Assembly: GCF_028583425.1 (NCBI RefSeq)
Contig: NC_072796.1
Coordinates: 86,294,464 to 86,358,463, forward strand
Origin: Eublepharis macularius
Taxonomy: Eukaryota; Chordata; Lepidosauria; Squamata; Eublepharidae
DNA: 64,000 nt
Direction of reading: 5' to 3'
In this document: positions 1 through 10,560 of the stretch, piece by piece
How positions within the stretch are numbered: position 1 is the stretch's first letter
Layout of the letters: every line of letters begins with the position of its first letter
Notes under the pieces: model-generated
The model's input: only the letters and a program-made list of their open reading frames with translations
Databases searched by the model: none
Told to the model about the DNA's origin: nothing
Made by a program: the position numbers and the translations under genes

Positions 1-1500
1 TCGTTTGGGCAGGGAAGAAGCCTAGAGTGAAAATGAAAGTGTTATATGACGCCAAGGAAAGAGGTGGATTACAATTACCAAATTTACAACTTTATCATGA
101 AGCCATTTGCTTAGTTTGGCTGAAGGAATGGATTTTATTGAAAAAACACAAATTATTGGCTTTGGAAGGATATAAAATTTTTTTTTGGATGGCATGCATA
201 TTTGTGGTATGATAAGATTAAAATGGATGCTATGTTTTCGCATCATTTTGTGAGACGGGGTTTATTTAGAGTGTGGCAAAAATATAAAAGATATTTAGAG
301 GAAGAGACTTCATTGTGGATTATACCAGCTGAAGTCGTAAACCCGAATGTGGAACATGGTGGAGAGGAGTGGATGACATATAAAGAAATTTTAAGAGTGG
401 AACAAAATACATATATTATGAAAACTAATGAAGATTTATCATTTCAGTATGGTTGGTTTCAGTATAGACAAATTAAAGACTTATATGATGCAGATCGTAG
501 GAAAGTAGGATTTAGGGTTAAAAGTTCAGAGTTAGAGGAGTGTTTACTTCAAGAAGGGGAAAAGTTGATATCTAAAATATATAAGATTTTGTTGAGATGG
601 TATACAGAAGATGAGGTGGTTAAAGTTCAAATGGTTAAATGGGCAATAAATTGTAATAAAGATATTACGATGGAAGCTTGGGAACGATTGTGGAAAAATA
701 CAGTAAAAATTTCAACATGTACCACTATAAAAGAAAATGTTTATAAAATGATTTACAGATGGTATCTTACGCCAAAAAAGCTAGCTAATGGTAATAGCCA
801 AATGTCAGATAAATGTTGGAAATGTAAGAAACATGAAGGTTCCTTCTATCATATGTGGTGGACGTGTGAAAAGGCAAAGCAGTTTTGGGGGAATATTGTG
901 GATGTTATGTCAGATATTTTGCAGAAAAATGTTGTTAAAAACCCAGAACTGTTACTGTTATGTATGAACTTAGAAGAATTTGATAGTATGGACAGAACAA
1001 TGGTGTTTTATATGGTGACAGCAGCTAGGATGTTATATGCACATCTTTGGAAGACAAGAGATACCATCGGTGGAAGATTGGATCCAGAAGTTATTGAACA
1101 TGGCAGAAATGGACAAATTAACAAGGAAATTTAAAGAACAAGATATAGAAGAATTTATTATGAACTAGGAGAAACTTAAGAACTATATGGAAAGAAAGGG
1201 GGACACGAAGGGGAAAATCTGGTCTTTGGATAACTTGTAAAGGGGGAAGATAGTTCTTTGCCGGTAGCTGAAATATTTAAACAATAGATAATGATAGATA
1301 AGGGATTTTTATTGTTAAATATAGTTTAATAGAAGATATAGCAGATAGACTGCAATTTAAATAGGGGGGGCTGGAAAACTGTTGGAAGTCTATTATAAAA
1401 AGGGGGGGATGGGTGGGGGAACCGAAAGGGGATGGAGATGTTAATTGAATGTTATGAGTGATATATGTTAACCCATCCAATAAAAACTTTTTTTAAAAAA
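1..1500 (+). mobile_element. L1 LINE, ORF2 C-terminus and 3' UTR
   Basis: This is the 3' end of an L1 retrotransposon whose upstream part lies outside the window. The coding part (about 1-1133) reads like the C-terminal third of ORF2 and closely parallels the second L1 at about 48285-49508. Shared landmarks are VLYDAKERGGLQLP, WIIPAEVVNP, FQYGWFQY, VYKMIYRWYLTPKKLANG and the C-terminal cysteine motif CWKCKKHEGSFYHMWWTC. The 3' UTR (about 1134-1480) ends in AACCCATCCAATAAAAAC and an A-rich tail, the same 3' end as the L1 at 47638-50093. The frame shifts once near 180-190 in a T-run, so it is no longer coding. It is expected to be a dead copy of moderate age. Confidence 0.9.
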
Positions 1501-1504
1501 AACA

Positions 1505-1607
1505 AACTGCCTGCTTCCGCTTTGAAATCGGAGTCGTCTGGAATTTGTGGAAAATAACACCAGCGTTCAGTTAGTGGCCCGTCTCTTTAACAGCATGTGG
1601 AAATGGC
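1505..1607. mobile_element. hAT-like short element, one end
   Basis: About 100 bp directly after the L1 tail matches the right-hand end of the element at 21179-21645: AACAAAC-x-GCCTGC, a TTTGAAA block, GTCTGGA, CACCAGC-x-TTCAGT, a CTTTAA block and the terminal TGTGGAAATGGCC. Only one end is visible. Family placement as hAT-like rests on the shared terminal GGCCATTTCCA. Confidence 0.5.
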
Positions 1608-2385
1608 CTATATATGTTGAATACGCAATATGCAGTAATGATTAACTTCTAAACAACTAAACAGATATCAATTGATTTTTACAATAACATTAAAAGACTT
1701 ACTAATCAATAATTAGATAAGAGAATTAATTAGCCGAAACAAACATTTCTCCCCCCCTTCCACAGATTGTACCTCCTTTAAATCAAAATAGCAGAACACA
1801 CGTTTTCCCACCCTCAGTCAATTAATACAGTTATAATTAATTTGTTTCCCTCCCCAATTTTCTCCTTAAAAATACAACTGTTCTAAAAACAGATTTATAG
1901 AGAATCAATTTAAAATTAGTTTCCTTCTCTCTATTTGTATCTTTATATTTATCTATCAGAACAGTTTTTAAAATAATGATTTATTATAAGAGTACCAGTA
2001 TTATGTTCAAAATTAATTAACGAATCACCTAGGTTGTAGATCTTTCTATCTAGATTAGCATAAAGCAATGTAGAATTTTATCGAGAAGAGCAACATTATG
2101 ATCAGAATAAAGAGTAGAACCTAACAGCTATAAAGTCCTCTATAAACAGATGAGAATAACTTCGCACTCCAGTTATTGGTATAATCACCAATTAGAAGGG
2201 CTACAAATAAAAAATAAAAAACCGAGAGCTTCTTTAATTAAACACAGAACCCTCCCTTCCCCCAAACCACATAAAGCTTTTTATATTTAATTATAAAAAT
2301 ACAGTCGCAACTTTCCACAGAATTTTAAGGTATTATGCAATAATAATAAATTGATAAATGTTTTGAATTCAGAATCCATCTGTAT
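1608..2385. other. AT-rich unannotated DNA
   Basis: I see no gene or recognisable repeat. The stretch is very AT-rich with scattered T and C runs. It is probably old decayed intergenic DNA. Confidence 0.5.
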
Positions 2386-2389
2386 TTTC

Positions 2390-2830
2390 CATTAGTTGTG
2401 ATGAACAGTCATTTTACTTTCTTTGAGAGGAGTGAATGGCTGTGCTAGTTTCCTTTTTTGGCATGTTTTATCAAGATCCATAGGTGTTGCCAGATTTACA
2501 TCTTGTAACAGCATTAGACCTGAATCATAGTCTGTGGCATAGAGAAGTTTATCTTTGTGACTAACTTGTAATTTTGTGTAATTTACCCATTTGTATCTGA
2601 TATGAGCTTGTCTCAATGCTTCCGTTGTTGTTTTTAAGTTATTTCCTTTTATTTAGTATTTCACTTGGAAGATCAGTGAAAACCAAAATTGGATTACCTT
2701 TAAATGTAAATCCAGATTGAGTTATGGTAGTGTCAAGTATTCCTTTTTTTTAGGAAAGACTGCCATGATATCTCTGGGGCCTTTTCTGGTCAGGTGATTC
2801 TGAGGGCCAATCCTGTAAGCTCTTGTTATT
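2390..2830 (-). pseudogene. L1-type ORF1 C-terminal relic
   Basis: The minus strand encodes pieces that look like the C-terminal nucleic-acid-binding part of an L1 ORF1 protein. Reading downstream there is a block like PRDIMAVF, then FTFKGNPILVFTDLPSEI, then RQAHIRYKW-x-x-x-TKLQVSHKDK, then LYATDYDSGLMLLQDV. The order RPRDIIVRF / hydrophobic FxDLS / IRYRWGFP-like matches known L1 ORF1 layout. The pieces lie in more than one frame, with a T-run at about 2740-2750 between two of them, so it is broken. The call is from motif pattern only; a Tx1-type ORF1 is the alternative. Confidence 0.55.
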
Positions 2831-2905
2831 AAGGGATAGAACTCAGGTCTCCTAGATTCTAGTCTGACACTCTAACCTGTACACTACACTGGCACACATA
2901 TGGAG
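2828..2905 (-). mobile_element. tRNA-derived SINE head
   Basis: Read on the minus strand this gives GCCAGTGTAGTGTACAGGTTAGAGTGTCAGACT...GAGACCTGAGTTC, resembling the box A and box B promoter of tRNA-derived SINEs of the CORE/MIR type seen elsewhere in the window. No body or tail is evident. Confidence 0.5.
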
Positions 2906-3295
2906 TGTAATTGACAAGGGATGGGAAACTTATTTCATGTATGTAAAACATTATGCTCGAGTGCTGCTTACACACACTGGGACCACTGGTATGATGGGAG
3001 CAGCAAAAAGGAGGAGTAAGGCCACCCTTAGGATTGGCGAAGGGTGGAGGTAGGATTGCTAGTTCAGCTCTATGTCATGGATATAGACAGAAATATAAGG
3101 GAACAGTTGCTGGACTTGACCTAAAAGGTTATAGAGGATGTCTCTGCGCACAGAAACAAACCTAGCTGGGTTTCTCAGCTAAACACGGCAAAAAGGAAAT
3201 TCACAGTGCAATCCTAGGCAAAGTTACTCCAGTCTAAGGCCATTGGAATCAATGCATCAGGCCTGACCAGAGCCATCCCGAACATCCTGCAAATC
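2906..3295. other. Unannotated DNA before the Ngaro-like element
   Basis: No gene or clear repeat seen. Base composition rises to very GC-rich near 3300, where I place the approximate left edge of the next element. Confidence 0.4.
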
Positions 3296-4097
3296 CCTTA
3301 AAAGCCCCCGGCCCCGCTCTTACCGGGGCCGGCGTTTGTGGGCTTGCAGACAGGAAGGAGACGTGCAGGTGCAGCTCCTTCCTCTCCGGCCCCGGCTCTG
3401 TCTGCGCGGCTCTAAACTGAGCCGCGCGAAAGTATTTCCCAGCCAGCCAATCAGTGACGCTGGCTGGGAATTCAAAGGTGCGTCCGTTGCTGGACCTGAG
3501 GGAGGAAGTTTTCCCTCAGCCCACTTAAGCCGGGGCCGGAGCACGGGCCCATCAGTTGGCTCCAGAACTGCGAATGGAGCGGATGCACTGACTCGCAGCT
3601 CCGGACTCCTGGCTGGCATTGGGGACCGTGGCGGCCATCTCCTCGCCTTGTTCCGGTGGCCGAGGACGGCCCACTGGGAGGGGTTTTTCCCGGCCGGAGC
3701 GGAGGTGGCCCAGGGGTGAGTGGTGGCTGCGGGGCCCTCGTGGCGGGCGGCGGTAGGCCGTGCTGGCCGCGCCTGCAACTGTTTAGGGGCAACTGATTGG
3801 CCTTGGGTGTGACTGACTTCAGGGGAGCGCAGGGGAGGTTGTGGGTCTGTGGTGGACATAAGCCGCGGGCCATTTGCCGGGCCAGGGCCATACCTATAAG
3901 GCCCAATCGGTACCTTGGAGGGCTGTGTGTCTCGTAAGGCCCGTGATTTAATTTCCCAGGGCCCACAGTCTCAATTCCTAGGGCTTGCATCGAGCCGGCC
4001 AGGCAAGTTATAAAGCCAGAGGTTCGGCTTTCGCCTCTGGTTTTAGCGTAGGGCGCTGGGCCCCACTTTTAAGGCCACGCATCAGGCCTAGCACGTC

Positions 4098-4765
4098 ATG
4101 TCATCCAAGAAAGGAACAACGGCCCCTAAGGGCGGGGCAGGGGGCAAGGACAAGACAAGTAATGGTGGGGGAGCCACGAGGGGCCATAGGGCTCAGCCAG
4201 CATCTACTCAGGGCGGGGCACATGGCGCAGGAGGCAGCCCACGTAGGGAGGAGGCCCATGTCAGGCCTAGGGTCACAAAATGGCCAGCCTCATGGGCAGT
4301 GGAGCAAAGCAGGCTTGTCACCCCTCGGGGGAGGGCTGCTGCAGCCCACGTGCCCAGGGGGGCTAGGGTGGTGAGCCCATCTGCCAGTTTGGAATGGCCA
4401 GCCACCAGGCTTGCTTCAGGGGCTTTGAGGCGCTCCACTGTACCTGCAGGGGTGCGGTCTTCCAGGCCACGCCGTAGGGCAGGGGGCTGGTGTGCTGCCA
4501 CCCGGAAGGGGAAGGATACCACCCCTGTTGGCCCCACTGGGCCTCGAGCCTCGTCCTGGAAGGGCTCTTCCTTACGAAGCATTTCTAAAGCGCTCCAGCA
4601 GCTTCAAAAAAGGGTTGAATTGATGGAGGTTCCCAGCTCTTCAGAGGAGGGCGGGTCCTCTGGCAGGGAGGTTGCAGGCTCGCCTGATGATAACACTAGC
4701 TCAAGTCCAGTTCAAGCAGGGTCATCCAGGCGAGGACAGCGGCCTTCTTCGCCGTCCAGCGGTGG
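4098..4765 (+). pseudogene. Ngaro ORF1, basic N-terminal part
   Basis: Open stretch beginning MSSKKGTTAPKGG at an ATG, rich in Arg, Gly, Ser and Pro, with a short helical piece SISKALQQLQKRVELMEVP followed by an acidic-serine stretch. I recognise no enzyme domain. Position upstream of the zinc-motif region suggests the amino-terminal part of the element's gag-like ORF1. The Gypsy target duplication GGTGG begins directly at its right edge (4761-4765). Confidence 0.5.
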
Positions 4766-5889
4766 TGTCCGGGGTCAGCAGCCCAGCCCCCGGACTTGCT
4801 GACAGGCAGCGGCAGGGGGGAGCCAGGAGACAGCAGTACAACCGCTCTGTCTGGCAAACAGAGCCAGAACCTGCCTACTCCAGGGGGAAGGGGCGAAAGG
4901 CCAAAGCCTCAGAAGGGTGGAGGGAGCAGGGAGAAGCCAGCTAGTCCCACCCCCCAGGGGGAAGAGAGGGGGCTAAGCAGGCTAGAGGAAAAGGGCCAAG
5001 GCAGGGGGAATAGGGACACAGCAACAACCCAAACAGAGCCCTTACCTTCCAAGGAGGAGAAGCAGCCACTACAGCCCAGAGCCACCCCCTGGCTAGAGGA
5101 CAGCAGCCTGGCTCAGGAGGTGCTAGGAGCCAAGCCCCTCCAGGTGGAGCTGCCACAGGCATTCTGGGGGAGGAGATGGGTAGCCCCGCCCGGCATCAGT
5201 GAACAGGCAGCACAGAAGCTGGCCAGGGCAGCTCCTCGCGAGCAAGGCCAGCCAGGCTCAGCAGCACATAAGCCGGCTGGGGCAGCTCCTCGTGAGCAAG
5301 GCCAGGCAGGCTCAGCAGCACAGAAGCCGGCTGGGGCAGCTCCTCGTGAGCAAGGCCAGGCAGGCTCAGCAGCACCGAAGCCGGCTGGGGCAGCTCCTCA
5401 TGAGCAAGGCCAAGGAGACCTCAGCTGGGGATGGCTCGCATTCAATCCCACCCTGCCAGCAAGGCAAGGAAGCCAAGAAGGGATTAGTGGTAGGAGGGAA
5501 ACACCTGAGGGAAGGCCCAGCTGGGCCAAGTCAGGAGATGGCACGAGCCTAGAAGGAGGGTGGGGCGGGGAAAGGAAGCCCTATATAAGGTGACTAGGAA
5601 GAGCTCTGAGGTGGTGGGTGTGAGTGAGGAGTGATGATGTGGAGTGAGAGCAGTAGGATGCAAGGGTGGAGGCTTGGAGGAGAGTGCTGGAAGGAGGAGA
5701 TGAAGGAGGATGCAGGGGGTAAGCAGGCCAGGTTGAGCAGGCCAGCGAGTGGACTGAGAGGGAGTCTGGGTGAGGTATACCGCCCCTCCTTCCACAGAGC
5801 AGGGTCCTGCAGAATCCCTGGCCCCCCTGTGATGTCAGGTGCAGACCGCCCAGTGCCACGCCCAGCGGCAGTCGCGGCAAGCCCTGACA
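4766..5889 (+). repeat. 5' LTR of Gypsy copy 1
   Basis: 1124 bp, TG...CA ends, no visible difference from 8451-9574. U3 carries a 54-bp tandem repeat (about 5228-5412; starts of GCAGCTCCTC at 5228, 5282, 5336 and 5390). A TATATAA box lies at about 5583-5589, placing the probable transcription start near 5610. Confidence 0.93.
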
Positions 5890-5892
5890 AGT

Positions 5893-5910
5893 TGGTGGCC
5901 CGTACGGGGA
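5893..5910 (+). other. Primer binding site, tRNA-Ile type
   Basis: TGGTGGCCCGTACGGGGA lies three bases after the 5' LTR. It is complementary to the 3' end (with CCA) of vertebrate tRNA-Ile(AAU), which ends CCCCGTACGGGCCA. The match over 18 bases is read from sequence; tRNA identity is from memory. Confidence 0.8.
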
Positions 5911-5943
5911 AGGTCTTTCCCACACAGGCGCCAGGCGAGGGGA

Positions 5944-8430
5944 TGCATCCCAACGCCACAGCAGAGCTCAGACCATGGCTAGAGGCACACCTGGATGAGA
6001 TGTGGAGGAAGCTGGAGGCAACCTTCCAAGCAGCTCAGGTGGAGCTAGCACAGGCAGTGGAGCACCAGATGCAAGCCTGCACCCCCGCAGCCACCCCACC
6101 AGTGGTATGCGCATTTGCGTGGGAAATTAACCCACCAGCCGGCAAGGCGGTGCAGGGTCTGTGCGCCACCGTGAGAATAGGACGGCAGACACTACAAGCC
6201 CTGTTGGATTCAGGGAGTGCAGTATCAGCAATTCGTTCCCAACTCATCCCAGCTGACACCCCAGTGCACCGCTGGGTCCCGGTGACAGATGTGATGGGCC
6301 GCACCCAGCCGTACCCTATGGTCTGGATCACAGTGGAATACCTGGGAGCGCTCCGCCGCCTGGAAGTTGCCAAGGTGGCCCACTTACCGCTCCCTATGCT
6401 GCTAGGGAGAGATGCCCCGGGGTTCTCCAGGCTACTTAGGGAGGCAGCCGAGGGACTGGCAAACCCACAGGTCGCCCCAGCGCTGCAAGTGGAGGAGGCC
6501 CCCGACCCGGATGAGGGTCCCTCTACCAGACCAGGGGCAGGCCCGCTGGCCAAGGACCCAGTGGGACCCCCGGCCGACCGTCCCTTCTGCGAGGCCCAAG
6601 GGGCAGATGAGTCCTTGCAGCGCTTGCGGGAGACAGCAGCTCGTGAGGAGGACCGAGTGCAGGATGAGCGGAGGTCCCAACGGCTTCCCCGCATTGAGAA
6701 GCAAGGAGGGGTGTGGGTCCGCCTAGCCCGTGCCCCAAATGGCCTGGGAGAGAAGGTCCTGGTACACCACTCGGTGTTCCCACGGGAGGAGGGGGACCCA
6801 TGGAGGGGCCCTTACCAAATTCGGAGGGTGCTGGGCCCCACCACCTATGAGCTGCAGTGCGGGCCAGGCCGACGCCGACGCAGAACCCTGCACGTGAACC
6901 TGCTCAAGCGGTGGCATGAGCGGCCAGAGGACGGGTGCGTCTTGGCTGAAGACCCCTTAGACCTCCCAGACAGCGAGCTGCCATGGACTGCTGACGCCCC
7001 AGAGTTCGAGGAGCCGAAGGTGGATCCACAGCTCAACCCTGCCCAGAAGGCCCAGCTACAGGCCCTGTGGAGGAAAGTGCCCGGGTTTTTTTCAAGACGC
7101 CCTGGGGTCACGAACCTGGTGCACCATGCCATCCCCACCCAGCCGGGGCAATCTGCACGGGCAACTTGGCGACCCATCCCCCGGAAGCAGTGGGAGGCAG
7201 TGGATCGGGAGACGGAGGAAATGCTGCGCCTGGGGGTGATTGAACCGTCCCAAAGTGAATGGCGCAGCCCCATCGTGTTGGTGCCGAAGCCAGACGGGTC
7301 GACTCGATTCTGCGTCGACTACCGCGAGCTGAACAAGGTGGCCAAGTTCGACGCGTACCCCATGCCCCGGGCAGATGTTCTGGTGGGGCAGTTGGGGCCC
7401 GCACGGTACCTATCCGCCCTCGACCTAACAAAAGGGTACTGGCAGGTGCCAGTTTGCCCCGAGGACAAGGAAAAGACAGCCTTTGCCACCCCCCGGGGCC
7501 TCTTCCAGTTCCGCCGCATGCCCTTCGGCCTCCATGGGGCAGCAGCTACCTTTCAGCGACTGGTGGACCAAGTCCTGGGGGGCTGTCGGGACTTCGCAAT
7601 GGCTTACATTGATGACATCGTCATCTTCAGTCCCGACTGGCCCACCCACCTGCAACATCTGGAAAGAGTCCTCACCGCGCTGCAGAAGGCAGGGCTGAAG
7701 GCCAACCCCAAGAAGAGCCACTTGGGGTTCCAAGAACTCAAGTACCTGGGGTTTGTCATAGGGGGTGGGCAGGTCCGCCCTCCCCCTGAGAAGGTGGCCT
7801 CCATCGGGGATGTCCCCCAGCCTCAGACCAAGCGTCAGCTCAGGCGGTTCCTGGGGCTCCTCGGCTATTACGGGCGCTTCATTCCCCATTTTGCATCCCG
7901 CGCAGCCCCCCTGACAGACTGCCTGAGGAAGGGCAGCTCTAGTCGCTTCAGCTGGACGCCAGAGCGGACGGCCGCCTTCCAAGACTTACGCACCGCGCTG
8001 TCAGACACCACAAAGCTCTGGAACCCTGACTTTGAGAGGCCCTTCATCCTGGCAACTGACGCGTCGGCCTCGGGCCTCGGGGCGGTCTTGATGCAGGAGC
8101 AAGACGGGGAGAGGGTGCCCATCTTGTTCTTAAGCCGCAAGCTCCAGCCAGCAGAGCAGAAGTATGCCATCCTCGAGAGAGAAGCCCTTGCCATCAAGTG
8201 GGCCGTGGGGGCTTTGAGATATTATCTGGCCAATAACCCCTTTACGCTGGTGACGGATCATGCACCGCTCCAGTGGATGCACCGCATGAAGGAGCACAAC
8301 CCCCGCGTCCTGAGGTGGTACCTGTCCCTGCTGCCGTATCGATTCGCCATCACCTACCGTCGGGGGGCCAACCACATGGACGCAGACTTCATGTCACGGC
8401 TCTTCGAGCCAGACCCCCCCGAGCCGACGT
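5944..8430 (+). pseudogene. Gypsy copy 1 pol region (PR, RT, RNase H)
   Basis: Protease motif ALLDSGSAVSAI at about 6195-6230. The GPY/F-like integrase tail (WRGPYQIRRVLGPTTYELQ, HVNLLKRW) lies near 6800-6915. RT follows at about 7150-7760 with FCVDYRELNKVAKFDAYPMP, LFQFRRMPFGLHGA and the catalytic YIDD at about 7605-7616. RNase H follows at about 8020-8390 with LATDASASGLGAVL and VTDHAPLQW. The integrase tail before RT shows the Gmr1-type pol order. Compared with the sister element it is a reduced copy. Confidence 0.85.
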
Positions 8431-8450
8431 CCAGGCTAAGAGGGGGTGTG

Positions 8451-9574
8451 TGTCCGGGGTCAGCAGCCCAGCCCCCGGACTTGCTGACAGGCAGCGGCAG
8501 GGGGGAGCCAGGAGACAGCAGTACAACCGCTCTGTCTGGCAAACAGAGCCAGAACCTGCCTACTCCAGGGGGAAGGGGCGAAAGGCCAAAGCCTCAGAAG
8601 GGTGGAGGGAGCAGGGAGAAGCCAGCTAGTCCCACCCCCCAGGGGGAAGAGAGGGGGCTAAGCAGGCTAGAGGAAAAGGGCCAAGGCAGGGGGAATAGGG
8701 ACACAGCAACAACCCAAACAGAGCCCTTACCTTCCAAGGAGGAGAAGCAGCCACTACAGCCCAGAGCCACCCCCTGGCTAGAGGACAGCAGCCTGGCTCA
8801 GGAGGTGCTAGGAGCCAAGCCCCTCCAGGTGGAGCTGCCACAGGCATTCTGGGGGAGGAGATGGGTAGCCCCGCCCGGCATCAGTGAACAGGCAGCACAG
8901 AAGCTGGCCAGGGCAGCTCCTCGCGAGCAAGGCCAGCCAGGCTCAGCAGCACATAAGCCGGCTGGGGCAGCTCCTCGTGAGCAAGGCCAGGCAGGCTCAG
9001 CAGCACAGAAGCCGGCTGGGGCAGCTCCTCGTGAGCAAGGCCAGGCAGGCTCAGCAGCACCGAAGCCGGCTGGGGCAGCTCCTCATGAGCAAGGCCAAGG
9101 AGACCTCAGCTGGGGATGGCTCGCATTCAATCCCACCCTGCCAGCAAGGCAAGGAAGCCAAGAAGGGATTAGTGGTAGGAGGGAAACACCTGAGGGAAGG
9201 CCCAGCTGGGCCAAGTCAGGAGATGGCACGAGCCTAGAAGGAGGGTGGGGCGGGGAAAGGAAGCCCTATATAAGGTGACTAGGAAGAGCTCTGAGGTGGT
9301 GGGTGTGAGTGAGGAGTGATGATGTGGAGTGAGAGCAGTAGGATGCAAGGGTGGAGGCTTGGAGGAGAGTGCTGGAAGGAGGAGATGAAGGAGGATGCAG
9401 GGGGTAAGCAGGCCAGGTTGAGCAGGCCAGCGAGTGGACTGAGAGGGAGTCTGGGTGAGGTATACCGCCCCTCCTTCCACAGAGCAGGGTCCTGCAGAAT
9501 CCCTGGCCCCCCTGTGATGTCAGGTGCAGACCGCCCAGTGCCACGCCCAGCGGCAGTCGCGGCAAGCCCTGACA
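8451..9574 (+). repeat. 3' LTR of Gypsy copy 1
   Basis: 1124 bp, same sequence as the 5' LTR as far as I can see, including the 54-bp U3 repeats (about 8913-9097) and TATATAA near 9268. Followed directly by target duplication GGTGG and then Ngaro ORF1 sequence. Confidence 0.93.
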
Positions 9575-9958
9575 GGTGGGTCTTCCAGTCCTGAGGTTAG
9601 GAAGCGCCCTGCTAAGAAAAAGAGGAGGCAAACACGCAAGGCTCGAAAGGCAGCATGGCACAGGGACGATCCGGATTCTACTTCATCCTCAAGTGAGTCA
9701 TCTTCAGAAGGGGAGGAGGGGGACTCTGATGGGGACTACTGGGGGGTGCCTGCTCACGTTCTGGTGATCCCACCTTGGGCTGCCCGGAGGCGTTCCACTA
9801 AAGGGTCGGGTAAGTCGGGCCCTAGGTCCATATGGGGGGAGGATGCCACAGAGAAGGAGGCTCCCTCTGCAGGAAGCCGTGGGGCTGAAGAGGACCCTCC
9901 GGGGGTCCATCTATCTCGCAAGATATGTAGGCGTATTTTGGATGCGTTTTCTCCCTAA
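9575..9958 (+). pseudogene. Ngaro ORF1, acidic-serine region
   Basis: Open stretch beyond the Gypsy insertion with a lysine-rich block (KRPAKKKRRQTRKARKA), a run of Ser and Glu (STSSSSESSSEGEEGDSDGD) and LSRKICRRILDAFSP at its end. No enzymatic motif. Its composition fits the gag-like ORF1 of the host Ngaro element. Confidence 0.5.
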
Positions 9959-10053
9959 TTCGTCCAGAGGCAGAGGAGGACCTCTCCCGCCCCCCTTCTA
10001 GGAAACGTAGGAAGGACAGGAAAGGAGAGGTAGACAGAACCTTTGCCAACTGG

Positions 10054-10560
10054 ATGGAAGGCTTCATGATTCTCATGGGGGTGGTCCAGATGGCGTATCC
10101 GGAGAGAGGGTGGCACTTGTCTAATCACATGTCTAACGTGCTTCGGGCCAGGGCCCTCGCTGGGGAAGGGGTAGCAATAGACTATGATGAGGCCTTCCGT
10201 AAGCGGGCTTCGCATAACGCATGGAGAAGGTGGGACTTGATCAATCAGAAGTTGTGGTTATGGTTGGTCGGTCCTAGCATGCGGGGCAAAGGGGAAACTT
10301 CTCGCCAAAGACCTTGGGGAGCTAGGAGGGACAGGAGAGCGGTCTGTTGGGAGTACAATCAGGGCAAGTGCCAGCGCACTCGCTGTAAATTTGAACACCT
10401 CTGTGAGCAGTGCTATGGGCCTCACCCTCGTTCCTCATGTTCCCGCTCGGGCTCCAATCAGCCCTTTCGAGGAGGCCGGCCCTCTAACGCAGGTGCCCGA
10501 AAGGAGGGAGGTTCCGCCGGCAGTAACGCCACCTCTCAGTTTGGGGTCAGTGGGAAGTAG
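10054..10560 (+). pseudogene. Ngaro gag-like zinc-motif region
   Basis: A helical stretch (MEGFMILMGVVQMAYPERGW, then NVLRARALAGEG and AFRKRASHNAWRRWDLINQ) is followed by the cysteine-histidine signature CWEYNQGKCQRTRC, HLCEQCYGPHPRSSC. That spacing is characteristic of the nucleic-acid-binding protein of DIRS and Ngaro elements. It lies just upstream of, and partly overlaps, the RT frame. Confidence 0.75.

Larger units (their letters stand above)
4766..9574 (+). mobile_element. Ty3/Gypsy (Gmr1-type) retrotransposon copy 1, young
   Basis: Two 1124-bp LTRs (4766-5889 and 8451-9574) start TGTCCGGGG and end CCCTGACA, with a 5-bp target duplication GGTGG at 4761-4765 and 9575-9579. An 18-base primer site follows the 5' LTR and a purine-rich tract (AAGAGGGGG) precedes the 3' LTR. 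Parts recognised inside are a retropepsin-like protease, a GPY/F-type integrase tail, reverse transcriptase and RNase H. No integrase core, gag or envelope was recognised, so it carries fewer parts than its sister at 14554-20229 and is judged broken. The two LTRs look identical by eye and by their translated frames, so insertion was very recent. It sits inside the Ngaro-like ORF1. Confidence 0.92.

Noticed and set aside
3320-3990. Overlapping open frames of 120-180 codons on both strands
   Set aside because: They arise from GC-rich sequence with few stops in the leader of the Ngaro-like element and show no domain or conserved pattern.
4796-5593. 265-codon frame inside the Gypsy LTR as a separate gene
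   Set aside because: It lies in U3, ends near the TATA region, is repeated identically in the 3' LTR and is explained by GC-rich composition and tandem repeats.
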